Assembly (NCBI GenBank): GCA_015062685.1
Contig: SUUE01000001.1
Location: forward strand, 85,704-149,703
Direction: 5' to 3'
Length of the DNA stretch: 64,000 nucleotides
From: Coriobacteriaceae bacterium
Lineage (GTDB): Bacteria; Actinomycetota; Coriobacteriia; Coriobacteriales; Eggerthellaceae
The translations under genes were made by a program, and so were the position numbers. The stretch's first letter is position 1. Each line of letters opens with the position of its first letter. Of this stretch, positions 1 through 7,941 are shown piece after piece. The notes beneath the pieces were generated by a model. It did not search any database and was not told the origin of the DNA. It saw only the letters and a program-made list of their open reading frames with translations.

Positions 1-2008
1 TGTTGCCGAGGATGTCGCCTTCGCGCCTCAGCGAGAGGTCGTAGGACGCGAGCTCGAAGCCGTCGTCCGTGCGCTCCATGGCCGACAGCCTGTCGAGGGC
101 GCTCTCCTTCCGCGTGCCGGAAATGAGGTGAACCTCCCCCGGCAGGCCGCCGCGCCCTACGCGCCCGCGCAGCTGGTGGAGCTGCGACAAGCCGAACCTA
201 TCGGCGTCTTCCACGATCATGACCGTCGCATTGGGCACGTCGACGCCCACCTCGATGACGGTCGTCGCCACGAGCACGTCCACCTCGCCTGCCCTGAAGC
301 GGGACATGACGTCTTCCTTCTCCGCCGCCGAGAGCTTGCCGTGAACGAGCCCCACGACGTTATCGGTGAACACCTTGGCCTGGAGGAACGCCGCCTCGCT
401 CTCCGCGGCGCGCGCGTTGCCGCCCGCCATGTCCTCGTCGCCCTCGATCACGATGTCGGCATACTCGTACGCGTCGTCCTCTTCGGACGGCTTCGTTTTC
501 TTCTTGCCGTCGTCGCTTCGCTTCTCGCCCACGAGCGGGCACACGACGTAGACCTGCTCGCCGCGCGCGCACGCGGCGCGCGCGGCATCGTAGGCTTTGC
601 CCTTGTCTGAGAGCGTGTGCAGGAACGTCTTTCGCGGCGCGGTGGCGTTCGGCCGTTCCTTGATGTAGGAGAGCGACAGGTTTCCGAAGAGAGCGAGCGC
701 CAACGTGCGCGGGATGGGCGTTGCGGTGAGGAAGAGCGCGTCGGGGCACTCCCCTTTCGCGATGAGACCCGCGCGCTGCTCGACGCCGAAGCGTTGCTGC
801 TCGTCTATTACGACGAGCGTGCAGTTCCTGGCGGCCACGTCCGGCTCCAGGAGGGCATGCGTCCCGAAGAGCACGTCGATGCTCCCTTCGGCGAACGCGG
901 CGATGGCCTTCTCGCGCTCCTCCGGCATGGTTGAGCCGGTCAGCAGCGCCGATGTGACGCCCGCGCCCTCGAGAATCGGGCCCAGGCTCGCCGCATGCTG
1001 GCGCGCGAGGATCTCGGTCGGGGCCATGAAGAGCGCTTGACCGCCTGAGTCAGCCGCGCACGCGAGCGCGAACGCGGCAACGATGGTCTTGCCCGTGCCG
1101 ACGTCGCCGAGCAGCATGTGGTTTGCCGCCTTGGGCGCCGCCATGCGGCCCAGGATGTCGTCGCGCGCCGCAGCCTGCTCCCCCGTCAGCTCGAAGGGGA
1201 CAGCGCCCGCAAGGGCCTTCACGCGCGGGCCGTCCGAAACGTGCTGCACGGCTGTCTTGCCCGCGCTCCTCTCCGAAGAGTCGCGCATGAGCATGAGCTC
1301 GAGCAGCAGGATCTCCTCGTAGGCGAGGCGCCGGCGCGCTTCCTCCTGCTCCTGCATGGAGTGCGGAAAGTGGATGCACGACAGGGCCTGGTTGCGGCTC
1401 ATGAGACGGTACTTGACGCGCAGCGGCAGCGGTAACGGGTCGATGACGCCCTGCACCTCCTCGAGCGCGTTCGAGACGAGGCGCCTCATGAGGCCCGCCT
1501 TGATGGCTCCAGTGAGCGGGTGCACGGGGATGATCATGCCGTGGAAACCGGCGTCGGCCTCCAGCTGCTCGATGTAGGGGTTCGTCATGCGCTTGAAGCC
1601 GTAGTCGAACTCCACCTTGCCCGATACCGCTACCGTCATCCCCTTGGACAGCTGGTCCATGAGCCAAGGCTGCCTGAACGCGGTGACCATGAGGGTGCCG
1701 CTCTCGTCCACGAGCGTTATCTCGACGAGCGGAAGGTTGGGCCTCGGGCGCTTGAGCTTCATGTCGTGGATGCTCGCGCGGATGGTGCACGCCTCGCCGA
1801 TGACCGAGGTTGCCACCGTCTTGACCTGAGACATGTCAATGTATCTGCGCGGGAAGTTGCCCACGAGATCGCGCACGGTCGTGATGCCGAGTTTGCCGAG
1901 CGCCTGCGCCCTCTTGGGGCTGACCATGTTCACCTTCGTGACGGGCGTGTCCAGGGCGAGCGTGGCCTGCAGGCGGTCTACGGGGGGCTTGTTCTTCTTG
2001 TCTGCCAT
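1..2008 (-). CDS. recG: ATP-dependent DNA helicase RecG (3' end outside window)
   Basis: Superfamily 2 helicase that remodels stalled replication forks and branched DNA. The frame is open from the ATG at 2008 to the left edge (669 codons), so it is missing from the ORF track only because no stop lies in the window. Visible landmarks are an N-terminal wedge/OB region (GKLGITTVRDLVGNFPRRY), a Walker A box (MLLGDVGTGKT), a DEQQRFG box, and near the edge the EGDILGN segment typical of the RecG C-terminus. RecG proteins are usually about 680-820 residues, so only a short C-terminal piece is absent. It is divergent from the PhnP-like gene, with 49 bp between them. The many plus-strand ORFs across it are shadows. 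Confidence 0.93.
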   Translation of the reverse strand, partial: MADKKNKPPVDRLQATLALDTPVTKVNMVSPKRAQALGKLGITTVRDLVGNFPRRYIDMSQVKTVATSVIGEACTIRASIHDMKLKRPRPNLPLVEITLVDESGTLMVTAFRQPWLMDQLSKGMTVAVSGKVEFDYGFKRMTNPYIEQLEADAGFHGMIIPVHPLTGAIKAGLMRRLVSNALEEVQGVIDPLPLPLRVKYRLMSRNQALSCIHFPHSMQEQEEARRRLAYEEILLLELMLMRDSSERSAGKTAVQHVSDGPRVKALAGAVPFELTGEQAAARDDILGRMAAPKAANHMLLGDVGTGKTIVAAFALACAADSGGQALFMAPTEILARQHAASLGPILEGAGVTSALLTGSTMPEEREKAIAAFAEGSIDVLFGTHALLEPDVAARNCTLVVIDEQQRFGVEQRAGLIAKGECPDALFLTATPIPRTLALALFGNLSLSYIKERPNATAPRKTFLHTLSDKGKAYDAARAACARGEQVYVVCPLVGEKRSDDGKKKTKPSEEDDAYEYADIVIEGDEDMAGGNARAAESEAAFLQAKVFTDNVVGLVHGKLSAAEKEDVMSRFRAGEVDVLVATTVIEVGVDVPNATVMIVEDADRFGLSQLHQLRGRVGRGGLPGEVHLISGTRKESALDRLSAMERTDDGFELASYDLSLRREGDILGN

Positions 2009-2057
2009 GCGCCATACTTTACCAGCAATTCCAGTGCCGAAGGGTTACTATGTAACC

Positions 2058-2849
2058 ATGAAATCGCATACGTTTACATTCATGGGAACGGGAGCCGGCT
2101 GCGGCGTTCCAGCTTTCTTCTGCGATTGCCCCGCTTGCGAGGAGGCGCGCCGCAACCCCCGCGCGCGCCGCGGCGATTGCGGCGTCATGGTTACGGGCGA
2201 AACGCGCACGCTCATCGACACGCCGCCCGACATCCGCCAGTACTTCCTCCGCGAGGGCGTGAGCTACGTGGACGACCTCGTGTTCACGCACTGGCACTAC
2301 GACCACGTGGGAGGCCTGGGCGAGCTGGAGTACATGGTGCAACTCAAGACGAAGGCCCCGCTGGCCACCTATGCGAGCCCGTATACGCTCGAGAGCATCG
2401 GGCGCGAGTTCGGCTACATGATGTACTGCCTCGCGACCTCCCCCGTCGAGCCGTTCGATACGTTCGCGATCGACGGCGTGCGCTACACGGCGCTTCCCGT
2501 GAAGCACGCGCCGGGCACGTACGGCTACCTCATCGAGACCGCCGACACCAAGCTGTTCTATGCGAGCGACACGGGCGCGCTACCGCCCGAGACGCGCGAG
2601 GCCGTGCGCGGGGTGGACATCCTAGCCATGGACGCCACATATTGGAAGCACAACGGATACCCCGAGAGCCACCACAGTATCCAGGAATGCATCGAGGAGG
2701 GGCTCGAACTCGATGCGGGCAAGGTGTACCTGACGCACATGTGCATGCACTACGCCGAGCCGATCACGCTTGCCGAGCTCGAGGAATACCTCAAGCAGTA
2801 CGAGGGGCGCGTCGAACCCGCGGCCGACGGCCTCTCCTTCGCGATCTAG
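2058..2849 (+). CDS. PhnP-like metallo-beta-lactamase fold phosphodiesterase
   Basis: 263 residues. Metallo-beta-lactamase fold hydrolase with the metal-binding HWHYDH motif, an N-terminal CDCPAC cluster as in PhnP (5-phosphoribosyl 1,2-cyclic phosphate phosphodiesterase), a later KHAPG histidine, SDTG aspartate and a final SHH/THMCMH histidine set. The ATG at 2058 starts right at the conserved fold; the longer track ORF from 1833 would run back into the recG promoter region. No phn (C-P lyase) genes lie nearby, so the substrate may be another cyclic phosphodiester. It ends 1 bp before the rsmJ start, implying co-transcription. Confidence 0.8.
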   Translation: MKSHTFTFMGTGAGCGVPAFFCDCPACEEARRNPRARRGDCGVMVTGETRTLIDTPPDIRQYFLREGVSYVDDLVFTHWHYDHVGGLGELEYMVQLKTKAPLATYASPYTLESIGREFGYMMYCLATSPVEPFDTFAIDGVRYTALPVKHAPGTYGYLIETADTKLFYASDTGALPPETREAVRGVDILAMDATYWKHNGYPESHHSIQECIEEGLELDAGKVYLTHMCMHYAEPITLAELEEYLKQYEGRVEPAADGLSFAI

Positions 2850-2850
2850 C

Positions 2851-3489
2851 ATGGTCGAGCTCGTAGAAACCCCCGAGGGCCTCACGCTGACGGATGGCGA
2901 AATGAGCATCCGGGGTGATTTCTCCCGGCTCCTCCCCCGTCTAGGAGCCAGCAAGCTTGGCCGCGAGCTGCTCGTGAAAGCGGCAAAGATCAAGGGCAAT
3001 CCCGCGCCATTGGCCGTTGACGCCACCGCCGGCCTTGGGGAGGATTCATTCCTTCTCGCCGCCGCGGGTTTCGAGGTCACGCTGTTCGAGCGCAACGCGA
3101 CGATCGCGGCGCTGCTCGAGGACGCCATGAAGCGCGCGGAGCTCGACCCGGCGCTCTCCGGTCCCGTATCGAGGATGAAGCTCGTGCCGGACGATTCGGT
3201 CGAGGGGCTCAGATCGTTGTCGACCACGCCGGACATCGTGTTCCTCGACCCGATGTTCCCGGAGAAGCGCAAGAGCTCGTCGGTCAAGAAGAAGCTCCAG
3301 CTGCTCCAGCAGCTGGAGGAACCGTGCGACGACGAACGCGAGCTCTTCGAGGCGGCAAAGAATGCGAACCCGCTCAAAATCGTCGTGAAGCGCCCGCTCA
3401 AGGGGCCATTCCTCGCGAACGAGAAACCGAGCCACAGCTTGTCCGGCAAAGCCGTGCGCTACGATTGCTACGCCTTCGCGCGCCGTTGA
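2851..3489 (+). CDS. rsmJ: 16S rRNA (guanine1516-N2)-methyltransferase RsmJ-like
   Basis: 212 residues. Class I SAM-dependent methyltransferase of the RsmJ (YhiQ) family, which modifies G1516 of 16S rRNA. Diagnostic segments are DATAGLGEDSFLLAAAGF (SAM-binding motif I), ERNATIAALLEDAM, and LDPMFPEKRKSSSVKKK, all matching the RsmJ signature. The ATG at 2851 follows the stop of the PhnP-like gene by one base, so the two are translationally coupled; the track ORF from 2770 begins inside the upstream gene. Length is slightly below that of the gamma-proteobacterial enzyme (about 250). Confidence 0.8.
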   Translation: MVELVETPEGLTLTDGEMSIRGDFSRLLPRLGASKLGRELLVKAAKIKGNPAPLAVDATAGLGEDSFLLAAAGFEVTLFERNATIAALLEDAMKRAELDPALSGPVSRMKLVPDDSVEGLRSLSTTPDIVFLDPMFPEKRKSSSVKKKLQLLQQLEEPCDDERELFEAAKNANPLKIVVKRPLKGPFLANEKPSHSLSGKAVRYDCYAFARR

Positions 3490-3544
3490 CGCAATCGCTG
3501 TTTCACTTCACGCCCTCTTCCTGTACAATGCTCGAGCGCTCGGA

Positions 3545-3645
3545 TGAGTCGGGCGCCGGGGAGCTCGCGCAATGCGTGCTGAGAGGAAGCGTATGGCCGC
3601 TTCGACCCGAAGTACCTGATGCGGATAATGCCGCCGGAGGGAGCA
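3545..3645 (+). ncRNA. TPP riboswitch (THI element)
   Basis: The run contains the conserved TPP aptamer elements in order: CGGGGAGC, then TGCGTGCTGAGA (matching the GCTGAGA core), a variable hairpin GAAGCG...CGCTTC, then GACCC, then TACCTGATGCGGATAATGCCGC, and finally CGGAGGGA. The ACCTGAT-NNNN-ATAATG-NNNN block with complementary GCGG/CCGC is nearly diagnostic. The 3' strand GGAGGGA is also the ribosome binding site of the permease that follows 7 bases later, so thiamine pyrophosphate binding would be expected to hide the start of translation. Boundaries of the outer stem are approximate. Confidence 0.92.
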
Positions 3646-3648
3646 GAT

Positions 3649-4860
3649 ATGCCAAGCCATGCCAATAATCGATCTCTGTCCACGCCCGTTCTGGGCCTTA
3701 TCTGGTTCGGGGCCTCGGTTTCACTCGCCGAAATCCTAACCGGAACGTTCTTCGCGCCGCTCGGCCTCGAGCTGGGACTTGCCGCCATCTTGCTAGGCCA
3801 CGTCATAGGAGGCGCGCTCTTCGCGCTCGTGGCGTACGTGAGCGCCAAGACCGGCACGTCGGCGATGGGTGCCGCCGCCCGTTCGTTCGGGCGCGCGGGA
3901 GCGGGCGCCTTCTCGATCGCCAACGTCATCCAGCTCGTTGGTTGGACCGCGATCATGGTCGCATCGGGCGGCCTCGCCGCATCGCTTCTCGCCCCGTCGA
4001 TCGGCTTCGCGCCCTGGTGCGGCATCATTGGCGCCCTCATCGTGGCCTGGATAGCCATCGGCGTTAAGCGCATGGGCAAGGTTCAGTCCATCGCGGCCGC
4101 CCTCTTGTTCGCACTGACGGTCATCGTGAGCTTCACCGTGTTCGAGTTCTCTCAAGCGACGGTCCCCGCCGAAGAAAGCGCGCTCACGTTCGGGGCAGCC
4201 GTCGAGCTCGCCGTAGCCATGCCCTTGTCATGGCTTCCCGTCGTGGGCGATTACGTTCGCGAGGCGAAGAGCCCGAAGGCCGGCGTGGCCGCTTCGACGG
4301 CGCTGTATTTCATCGGGAGCTGCTGGATGTTCGTGATCGGTTTGGGTTGCGCACTGTTCGCGGGTTCCAACGATATCGCCACCGTGCTCGGGGCGAGCGG
4401 CATGGGAATCGTCGGCCTGCTCGTCGTCGTATTCTCCACGGTCACCACGACGTTCCTCGACGCGCAGTCAGCAGGCGTTTCCGCCAAGGGCATCGCGTCT
4501 TCGCTGGATGAGCGCGCCGTCGGCATCGCAGCCGCCATCGTGGGAACCGTCCTGGCCATCTTCGCCCCCGTTAACGACTTCGAGGGCTTCCTCTACCTTA
4601 TAGGCTCGGTCTTCGCCCCCATGGCGGCCATCGTCTGTGTGGACTTCTTCATCCTCCACCGCGATGCGTCGAGCTCGAAAGTTGATGTGCGCAACATCGT
4701 CCTCTGGGTGTGCGGCTTCGCCCTCTACCGCCTCTCCCTCACCTGGGACCTCCCCTGCGGCAACACCCTACCCGTCATGGTTATCATCGCGATCGCAGCC
4801 ATAGCCGTAGACGCAGTAGCGAAGTCTCGCGCCAGAAGCCTAGCAAGCCAAACGGAATAG
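3649..4860 (+). CDS. cytX: CytX-type hydroxymethylpyrimidine permease (NCS1 family)
   Basis: 403 residues, about 11-12 membrane segments. NCS1/cytosine-permease family protein beginning MPSHANNRSLSTPVLGLIWFG and carrying the VSLAEILTGTFFAPLG segment seen in CytX. CytX proteins are thought to import hydroxymethylpyrimidine, a thiamine precursor, and are classically found behind TPP riboswitches, as here. Start chosen at 3649 because the earlier ATG at 3619 (used by the ORF track) lies inside the riboswitch aptamer, and GGAGGG sits 7-12 bases before 3649. No other thiamine gene is in the window. Confidence 0.88.
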   Translation: MPSHANNRSLSTPVLGLIWFGASVSLAEILTGTFFAPLGLELGLAAILLGHVIGGALFALVAYVSAKTGTSAMGAAARSFGRAGAGAFSIANVIQLVGWTAIMVASGGLAASLLAPSIGFAPWCGIIGALIVAWIAIGVKRMGKVQSIAAALLFALTVIVSFTVFEFSQATVPAEESALTFGAAVELAVAMPLSWLPVVGDYVREAKSPKAGVAASTALYFIGSCWMFVIGLGCALFAGSNDIATVLGASGMGIVGLLVVVFSTVTTTFLDAQSAGVSAKGIASSLDERAVGIAAAIVGTVLAIFAPVNDFEGFLYLIGSVFAPMAAIVCVDFFILHRDASSSKVDVRNIVLWVCGFALYRLSLTWDLPCGNTLPVMVIIAIAAIAVDAVAKSRARSLASQTE

Positions 4861-4900
4861 CAAGAAAAGATAAAGAACAAGCGCCTCATCTCGCACTAAG

Positions 4901-5042
4901 CCTCGTGTTGAACCCGGCTGCGGGCTACGCTCGCCGCGTCGTCGCTTCGAGCTAACTTTTCCGCCAAGGGCGGGCGGAAAAGTGGATCTCTCAGCTCCTT
5001 TGGCTTGACCTCGCTTCGCCCGCAGCCGGGTTCAACACGAGG
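4901..5042. repeat. Palindromic repeat family A, copy 1 (142 bp)
   Basis: Perfect 25-bp terminal inverted repeats (CCTCGTGTTGAACCCGGCTG... and its complement) enclose an inner hairpin, CTTTTCCGCC...GGCGGAAAAG. A homologous element at 5490-5629 lies in the opposite orientation. No ORF of its own. Size and structure resemble a MITE or large REP-type element; no target-site duplication could be confirmed. The stretch 4861-5743 has no protein gene; it is filled by these repeats. Confidence 0.85.
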
Positions 5043-5087
5043 CGGAACGCGCCCCTACAGGAAATCGCGGCTGGCAAGGGCACTCCC

Positions 5088-5173
5088 GTTGATAAAAGTG
5101 CACGCAACCCCCGATCTCGTGCATTTCGCCCTCGCCGAATGCACGAGATTGGGGGTTGCGCGTAGTTTTCAAC
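5088..5173. repeat. Palindromic repeat family B, copy 1
   Basis: Near-perfect hairpin: CGCAACCCCCGATCTCGTGCATT pairs with AATGCACGAGATTGGGGGTTGCG across the loop TCGCCCTCGCCG. The outer arms GTTG...CAAC and GATAAAAGTGC / GCGTAGTTTTC extend it imperfectly. A second copy in the same orientation is at 5263-5336. Confidence 0.85.
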
Positions 5174-5262
5174 GATACCCAGCGGAAGCTCTCAATTCGC
5201 CTTCAGCGAAACACCTGGTCAAGGGCACGTATGAAATCGAAGCTGTGATTCTGTTCCCGAAG

Positions 5263-5336
5263 AACTGCGCGCGACCCCCGATTTGGTGCATTTCGCCCTC
5301 GCCAAATGCACGAGATTGGGGGTTGGGCGCAGTTTT
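5263..5336. repeat. Palindromic repeat family B, copy 2
   Basis: Same hairpin as copy 1 with the identical loop TTTCGCCCTCGCC and arms GCGACCCCCGATTTGGTGCATTT and AAATGCACGAGATTGGGGGTTGGGCGC. The small substitutions are partly compensatory (TTGG..CAAA), hinting that the folded form has been under selection or that the element spreads as a palindrome. Confidence 0.85.
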
Positions 5337-5489
5337 GCTGTAGGAGAATAAATGTGGCAGGAGCCGTTCAAGGTATCGAGAGCGCCGATCACGACGCGAG
5401 TCGGACACGCGGAGCGCACCCCTACAGGATATCTCGGGGAGCGAATGGGCGGCGAGGTCAGGCGCCACTGCTCATTCCCGATAAAGCAG

Positions 5490-5629
5490 CCTCGTGTTGA
5501 ACCCGGTCGCGGGCGAAGCGAGGTCAAGCCAAAGGAGGAGCGAAATCCACTTTTCGCCTGTACTTGGCGAAAAGTTAGTTCGCGACGACGACGCGTCGAG
5601 CGAAGCCTGCGGCCGGGTTCAACACGGGG
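5490..5629. repeat. Palindromic repeat family A, copy 2 (inverted)
   Basis: Reverse-complement relative of the element at 4901-5042: CCTCGTGTTGAACCCGG at one end, CCGGGTTCAACACGGGG at the other, with the inner hairpin CTTTTCGCC...GGCGAAAAG. Both A copies are followed by a GCGCCCCTACA motif, also seen at 5414 and near 9330. Confidence 0.85.
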
Positions 5630-5693
5630 CGGACGCGCGGAGCGCGCCCCTACATGACGTTTCGGAGCTTATACCGGAAAGCCTCTGCAAAAC

Positions 5694-5721
5694 AAAGGCG
5701 CCCGATTGCTCGGGCGCCTTT
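5694..5721 (-). terminator. Rho-independent terminator of the EF-G-like gene
   Basis: Stem AAAGGCGCCCGA / TCGGGCGCCTTT with a 4-base loop, 23 bp beyond the stop of the minus-strand gene. Read on the minus strand the stem is followed by TGTTTTG. Confidence 0.85.
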
Positions 5722-5743
5722 CTCGTTCGCTGAAAGCTCGGCG

Positions 5744-7825
5744 TTAGTTGCCAGCAGCGCGGGCGGCTTGGTACTCATCGACGAGCTTCTTTTGCACGTC
5801 TCCGGGCACCTGCTCGTAGCCGTTGATCTCGATGGTGTAGCTGCCCTGACCGCGGGTCATGGAGCGCAGGTCGCGCGTGTAGTTGACCACCTCGGCGTAA
5901 GGCGCGCGCATGATGATGACCGTCTCGCCCGCATCTGCAGCCTCGGTGCCCACGATGCGGCCTCGGCGCGTGGAGATGTCGCCCATGACGGCGCCCGCGA
6001 ACTCGTCGGTCACGGTTACGCGCAGGTCGGCCATCGGCTCGAGGATCACCGGGTTGGCTTTCTCGCAGCATGCGCGGAAACCGATGCGCGCAGCCGTCTT
6101 GAACGCCATTTCGTTGGAGTCGACGGAGTGGTAGGAACCGTCGAACACGGTGCACTTGATGTCCTCCATCGGATAGCCGGCCAGGAAACCCTCGACCATG
6201 GCGTCTTGGACGCCCTTGTCGACGGCGGGGATCAGGCCGCCGGGGATGGCGCCGCCCTTGATCTCGTCCACGAACTCGTAGCCCATGCCGGTGTTCGGCT
6301 CGAGGCGCAGCCAGCAATCGCCGAACTGGCCGGAACCGCCGGTCTGCTTCTTGTGACGGCCCTGGGCCTCAGCCTTGGCGCGGATGGTCTCGCGGTATGG
6401 GATGCGAACGGGGATGAGCTTGGCCTCGACGTTCGCGGCCTCCTTCATGCGGATGAGCAGCGTGTTGATCTGCTCGTCGCCCATCGCGTTGATGATGGTC
6501 TGGTGCGTCTCCTCGTCGCGGCGGATCTGGATGGTGGGATCGGTCTCGGCAGCCCTCGAGAGGAACGTGCCGAGCTTGTCCTCTTCCTTCTTGTTGACCG
6601 CTTCGATGGCCACCGGGTAAAGCGGCGTCGGGAACGGGATGGGCGCGATGGCAATCTTGCCCGATGCGGAGTACGTGTCGGAGGGGCGCGCCTCGTCGAG
6701 CTTCGGGATGACGATGATGTCGCCGGCCTTGGCCGACTTGACCTCAGTCGATTCCTTGCCCATCATGACGAGCAGCTTGCCCACGCGGTCCTTGTCGCCC
6801 GTGCGCGCATTGATGAGGTCCTGACCCGGCTCGAGCACGCCCGTGAGCACCTTGATGTAGCTCAGGCGGCCGACGAACGCGTCGGCAGTGGTCTTGAAGA
6901 CGAAGCCCGCAGCCTCGCCGTTCTCGTCGATCTTGATCTTGTCGCCGTTCTCCAGCACGTAGGCCGCATGCTCGCGGGGGTGCGGGAAGAACGTCGCGAT
7001 GTCCTCCATAAGGCCCTGGATGCCCTGCTTGATGATGGTGGAACCGGTGTAGACCGGCACGAAGATGCCCTGGTTGATCGCGTCGTGGATGCACTTCTCG
7101 AGCTCTTCCTGAGTCACTTCCTCGCCCTCGAGGTACTTCATCATGACTTCCTCGTCGGCCTCGGCCACGGCGTCGATCAGCCTCTCGCGAGCTGAGTCGG
7201 CGCGCTCCTGGTATTCTGCCGGGATGTCCTCGATGCGCTCGGCGGTGTCGTCCTTGCCGAAGTAGCGGGCCTTCATGCGGACGACGTCGATGACGCCCTC
7301 GAAGTCGGCCTGCTGGCCAATGGGCAGCGTAACGGGCGAGAGCCTCTTGCCGAAGCGCGCGTGCAGCAGAGCCATGGCGGCGCCGAAGTCGGCGTTCTCG
7401 CGATCTACATGGTTGATGAAGATCGAGCGAGAGATGTTCATCTTCTCGGCCGACTTCCAAAGCTTGGTGGTCATGACCTGAGGGCCGTCGACGGCGTCGA
7501 CGACGAACATGGCCATCTCGGCTGCGTACATGGTGGCGATGGTGTCGCCGATGAAATCGGGGTGACCCGACGTGTCAAGGAGATTGATCTTGTAGTCGTT
7601 GTAGGGAATGGGGGCCACAGACGTGCTGATGGTGAACTTGCGACGAATCTCCTCATCGTCGAAGTCGAGGTACGACTTGCCGTCATGCGTCGTTCCCATG
7701 CGCTGGGTGCGACCCGAGACGAACAGCATCGCCTCTGCAAGAGACGTCTTACCGGCCCCATCTTGGCCGACAAGCGCAATGTTACGAACATGCTCAGGAA
7801 TAGGTGCAGCCATGCAAACCACCAT
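5744..7825 (-). CDS. EF-G-like translational GTPase
   Basis: 693 residues, full length for an elongation factor G-like protein. G1 is GQDGAGKT, G3 is DTSGHPDF (normally DTPGHVDF), and the G4 region reads NHVDRENADF in place of NKxD, as in the EF-G-like (EF-G2) subfamily rather than canonical FusA. Domains II-V follow, including the QTGGSGQFGD and GGAIPGGLIPAVDKG segments of domain IV. This type usually coexists with a true FusA encoded near the ribosomal genes, which is not in the window; its role may be in recycling or stress, not established. A second possible start lies at 7813 (MAAPIPEHVRN). It is a single-gene unit with its own terminator. Confidence 0.88.
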   Translation of the reverse strand: MVVCMAAPIPEHVRNIALVGQDGAGKTSLAEAMLFVSGRTQRMGTTHDGKSYLDFDDEEIRRKFTISTSVAPIPYNDYKINLLDTSGHPDFIGDTIATMYAAEMAMFVVDAVDGPQVMTTKLWKSAEKMNISRSIFINHVDRENADFGAAMALLHARFGKRLSPVTLPIGQQADFEGVIDVVRMKARYFGKDDTAERIEDIPAEYQERADSARERLIDAVAEADEEVMMKYLEGEEVTQEELEKCIHDAINQGIFVPVYTGSTIIKQGIQGLMEDIATFFPHPREHAAYVLENGDKIKIDENGEAAGFVFKTTADAFVGRLSYIKVLTGVLEPGQDLINARTGDKDRVGKLLVMMGKESTEVKSAKAGDIIVIPKLDEARPSDTYSASGKIAIAPIPFPTPLYPVAIEAVNKKEEDKLGTFLSRAAETDPTIQIRRDEETHQTIINAMGDEQINTLLIRMKEAANVEAKLIPVRIPYRETIRAKAEAQGRHKKQTGGSGQFGDCWLRLEPNTGMGYEFVDEIKGGAIPGGLIPAVDKGVQDAMVEGFLAGYPMEDIKCTVFDGSYHSVDSNEMAFKTAARIGFRACCEKANPVILEPMADLRVTVTDEFAGAVMGDISTRRGRIVGTEAADAGETVIIMRAPYAEVVNYTRDLRSMTRGQGSYTIEINGYEQVPGDVQKKLVDEYQAARAAGN

Positions 7826-7941
7826 CTTTCATCCGAGGGCTTAGCCCGTTAACAGATAAAACACAGTTTATCCGATTTTTGGTCAAATTTGCCCAGAATC
7901 GGAAATCGTCTGCATGGCTGTTTTTGGCGTTCTACGAGCCT

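Noticed and set aside
1520-2866. 448-residue plus-strand ORF
   Set aside because: Shadow of recG (minus) and out of frame with the clear PhnP-like gene; Arg/His-rich composition typical of the wrong frame.
3619-3648. N-terminal extension of the CytX permease
   Set aside because: The ATG at 3619 is inside the TPP aptamer core; the start at 3649 has the ribosome binding site.
5169-5527. Overlapping minus-strand ORFs of about 100 residues
   Set aside because: They lie across the palindromic B repeat and have no ribosome binding site; similar frames recur because the DNA repeats.
5654-7195. 513-residue plus-strand ORF
   Set aside because: Antisense shadow of the EF-G-like gene, with Leu/Val/Asp/His-rich text typical of such frames.
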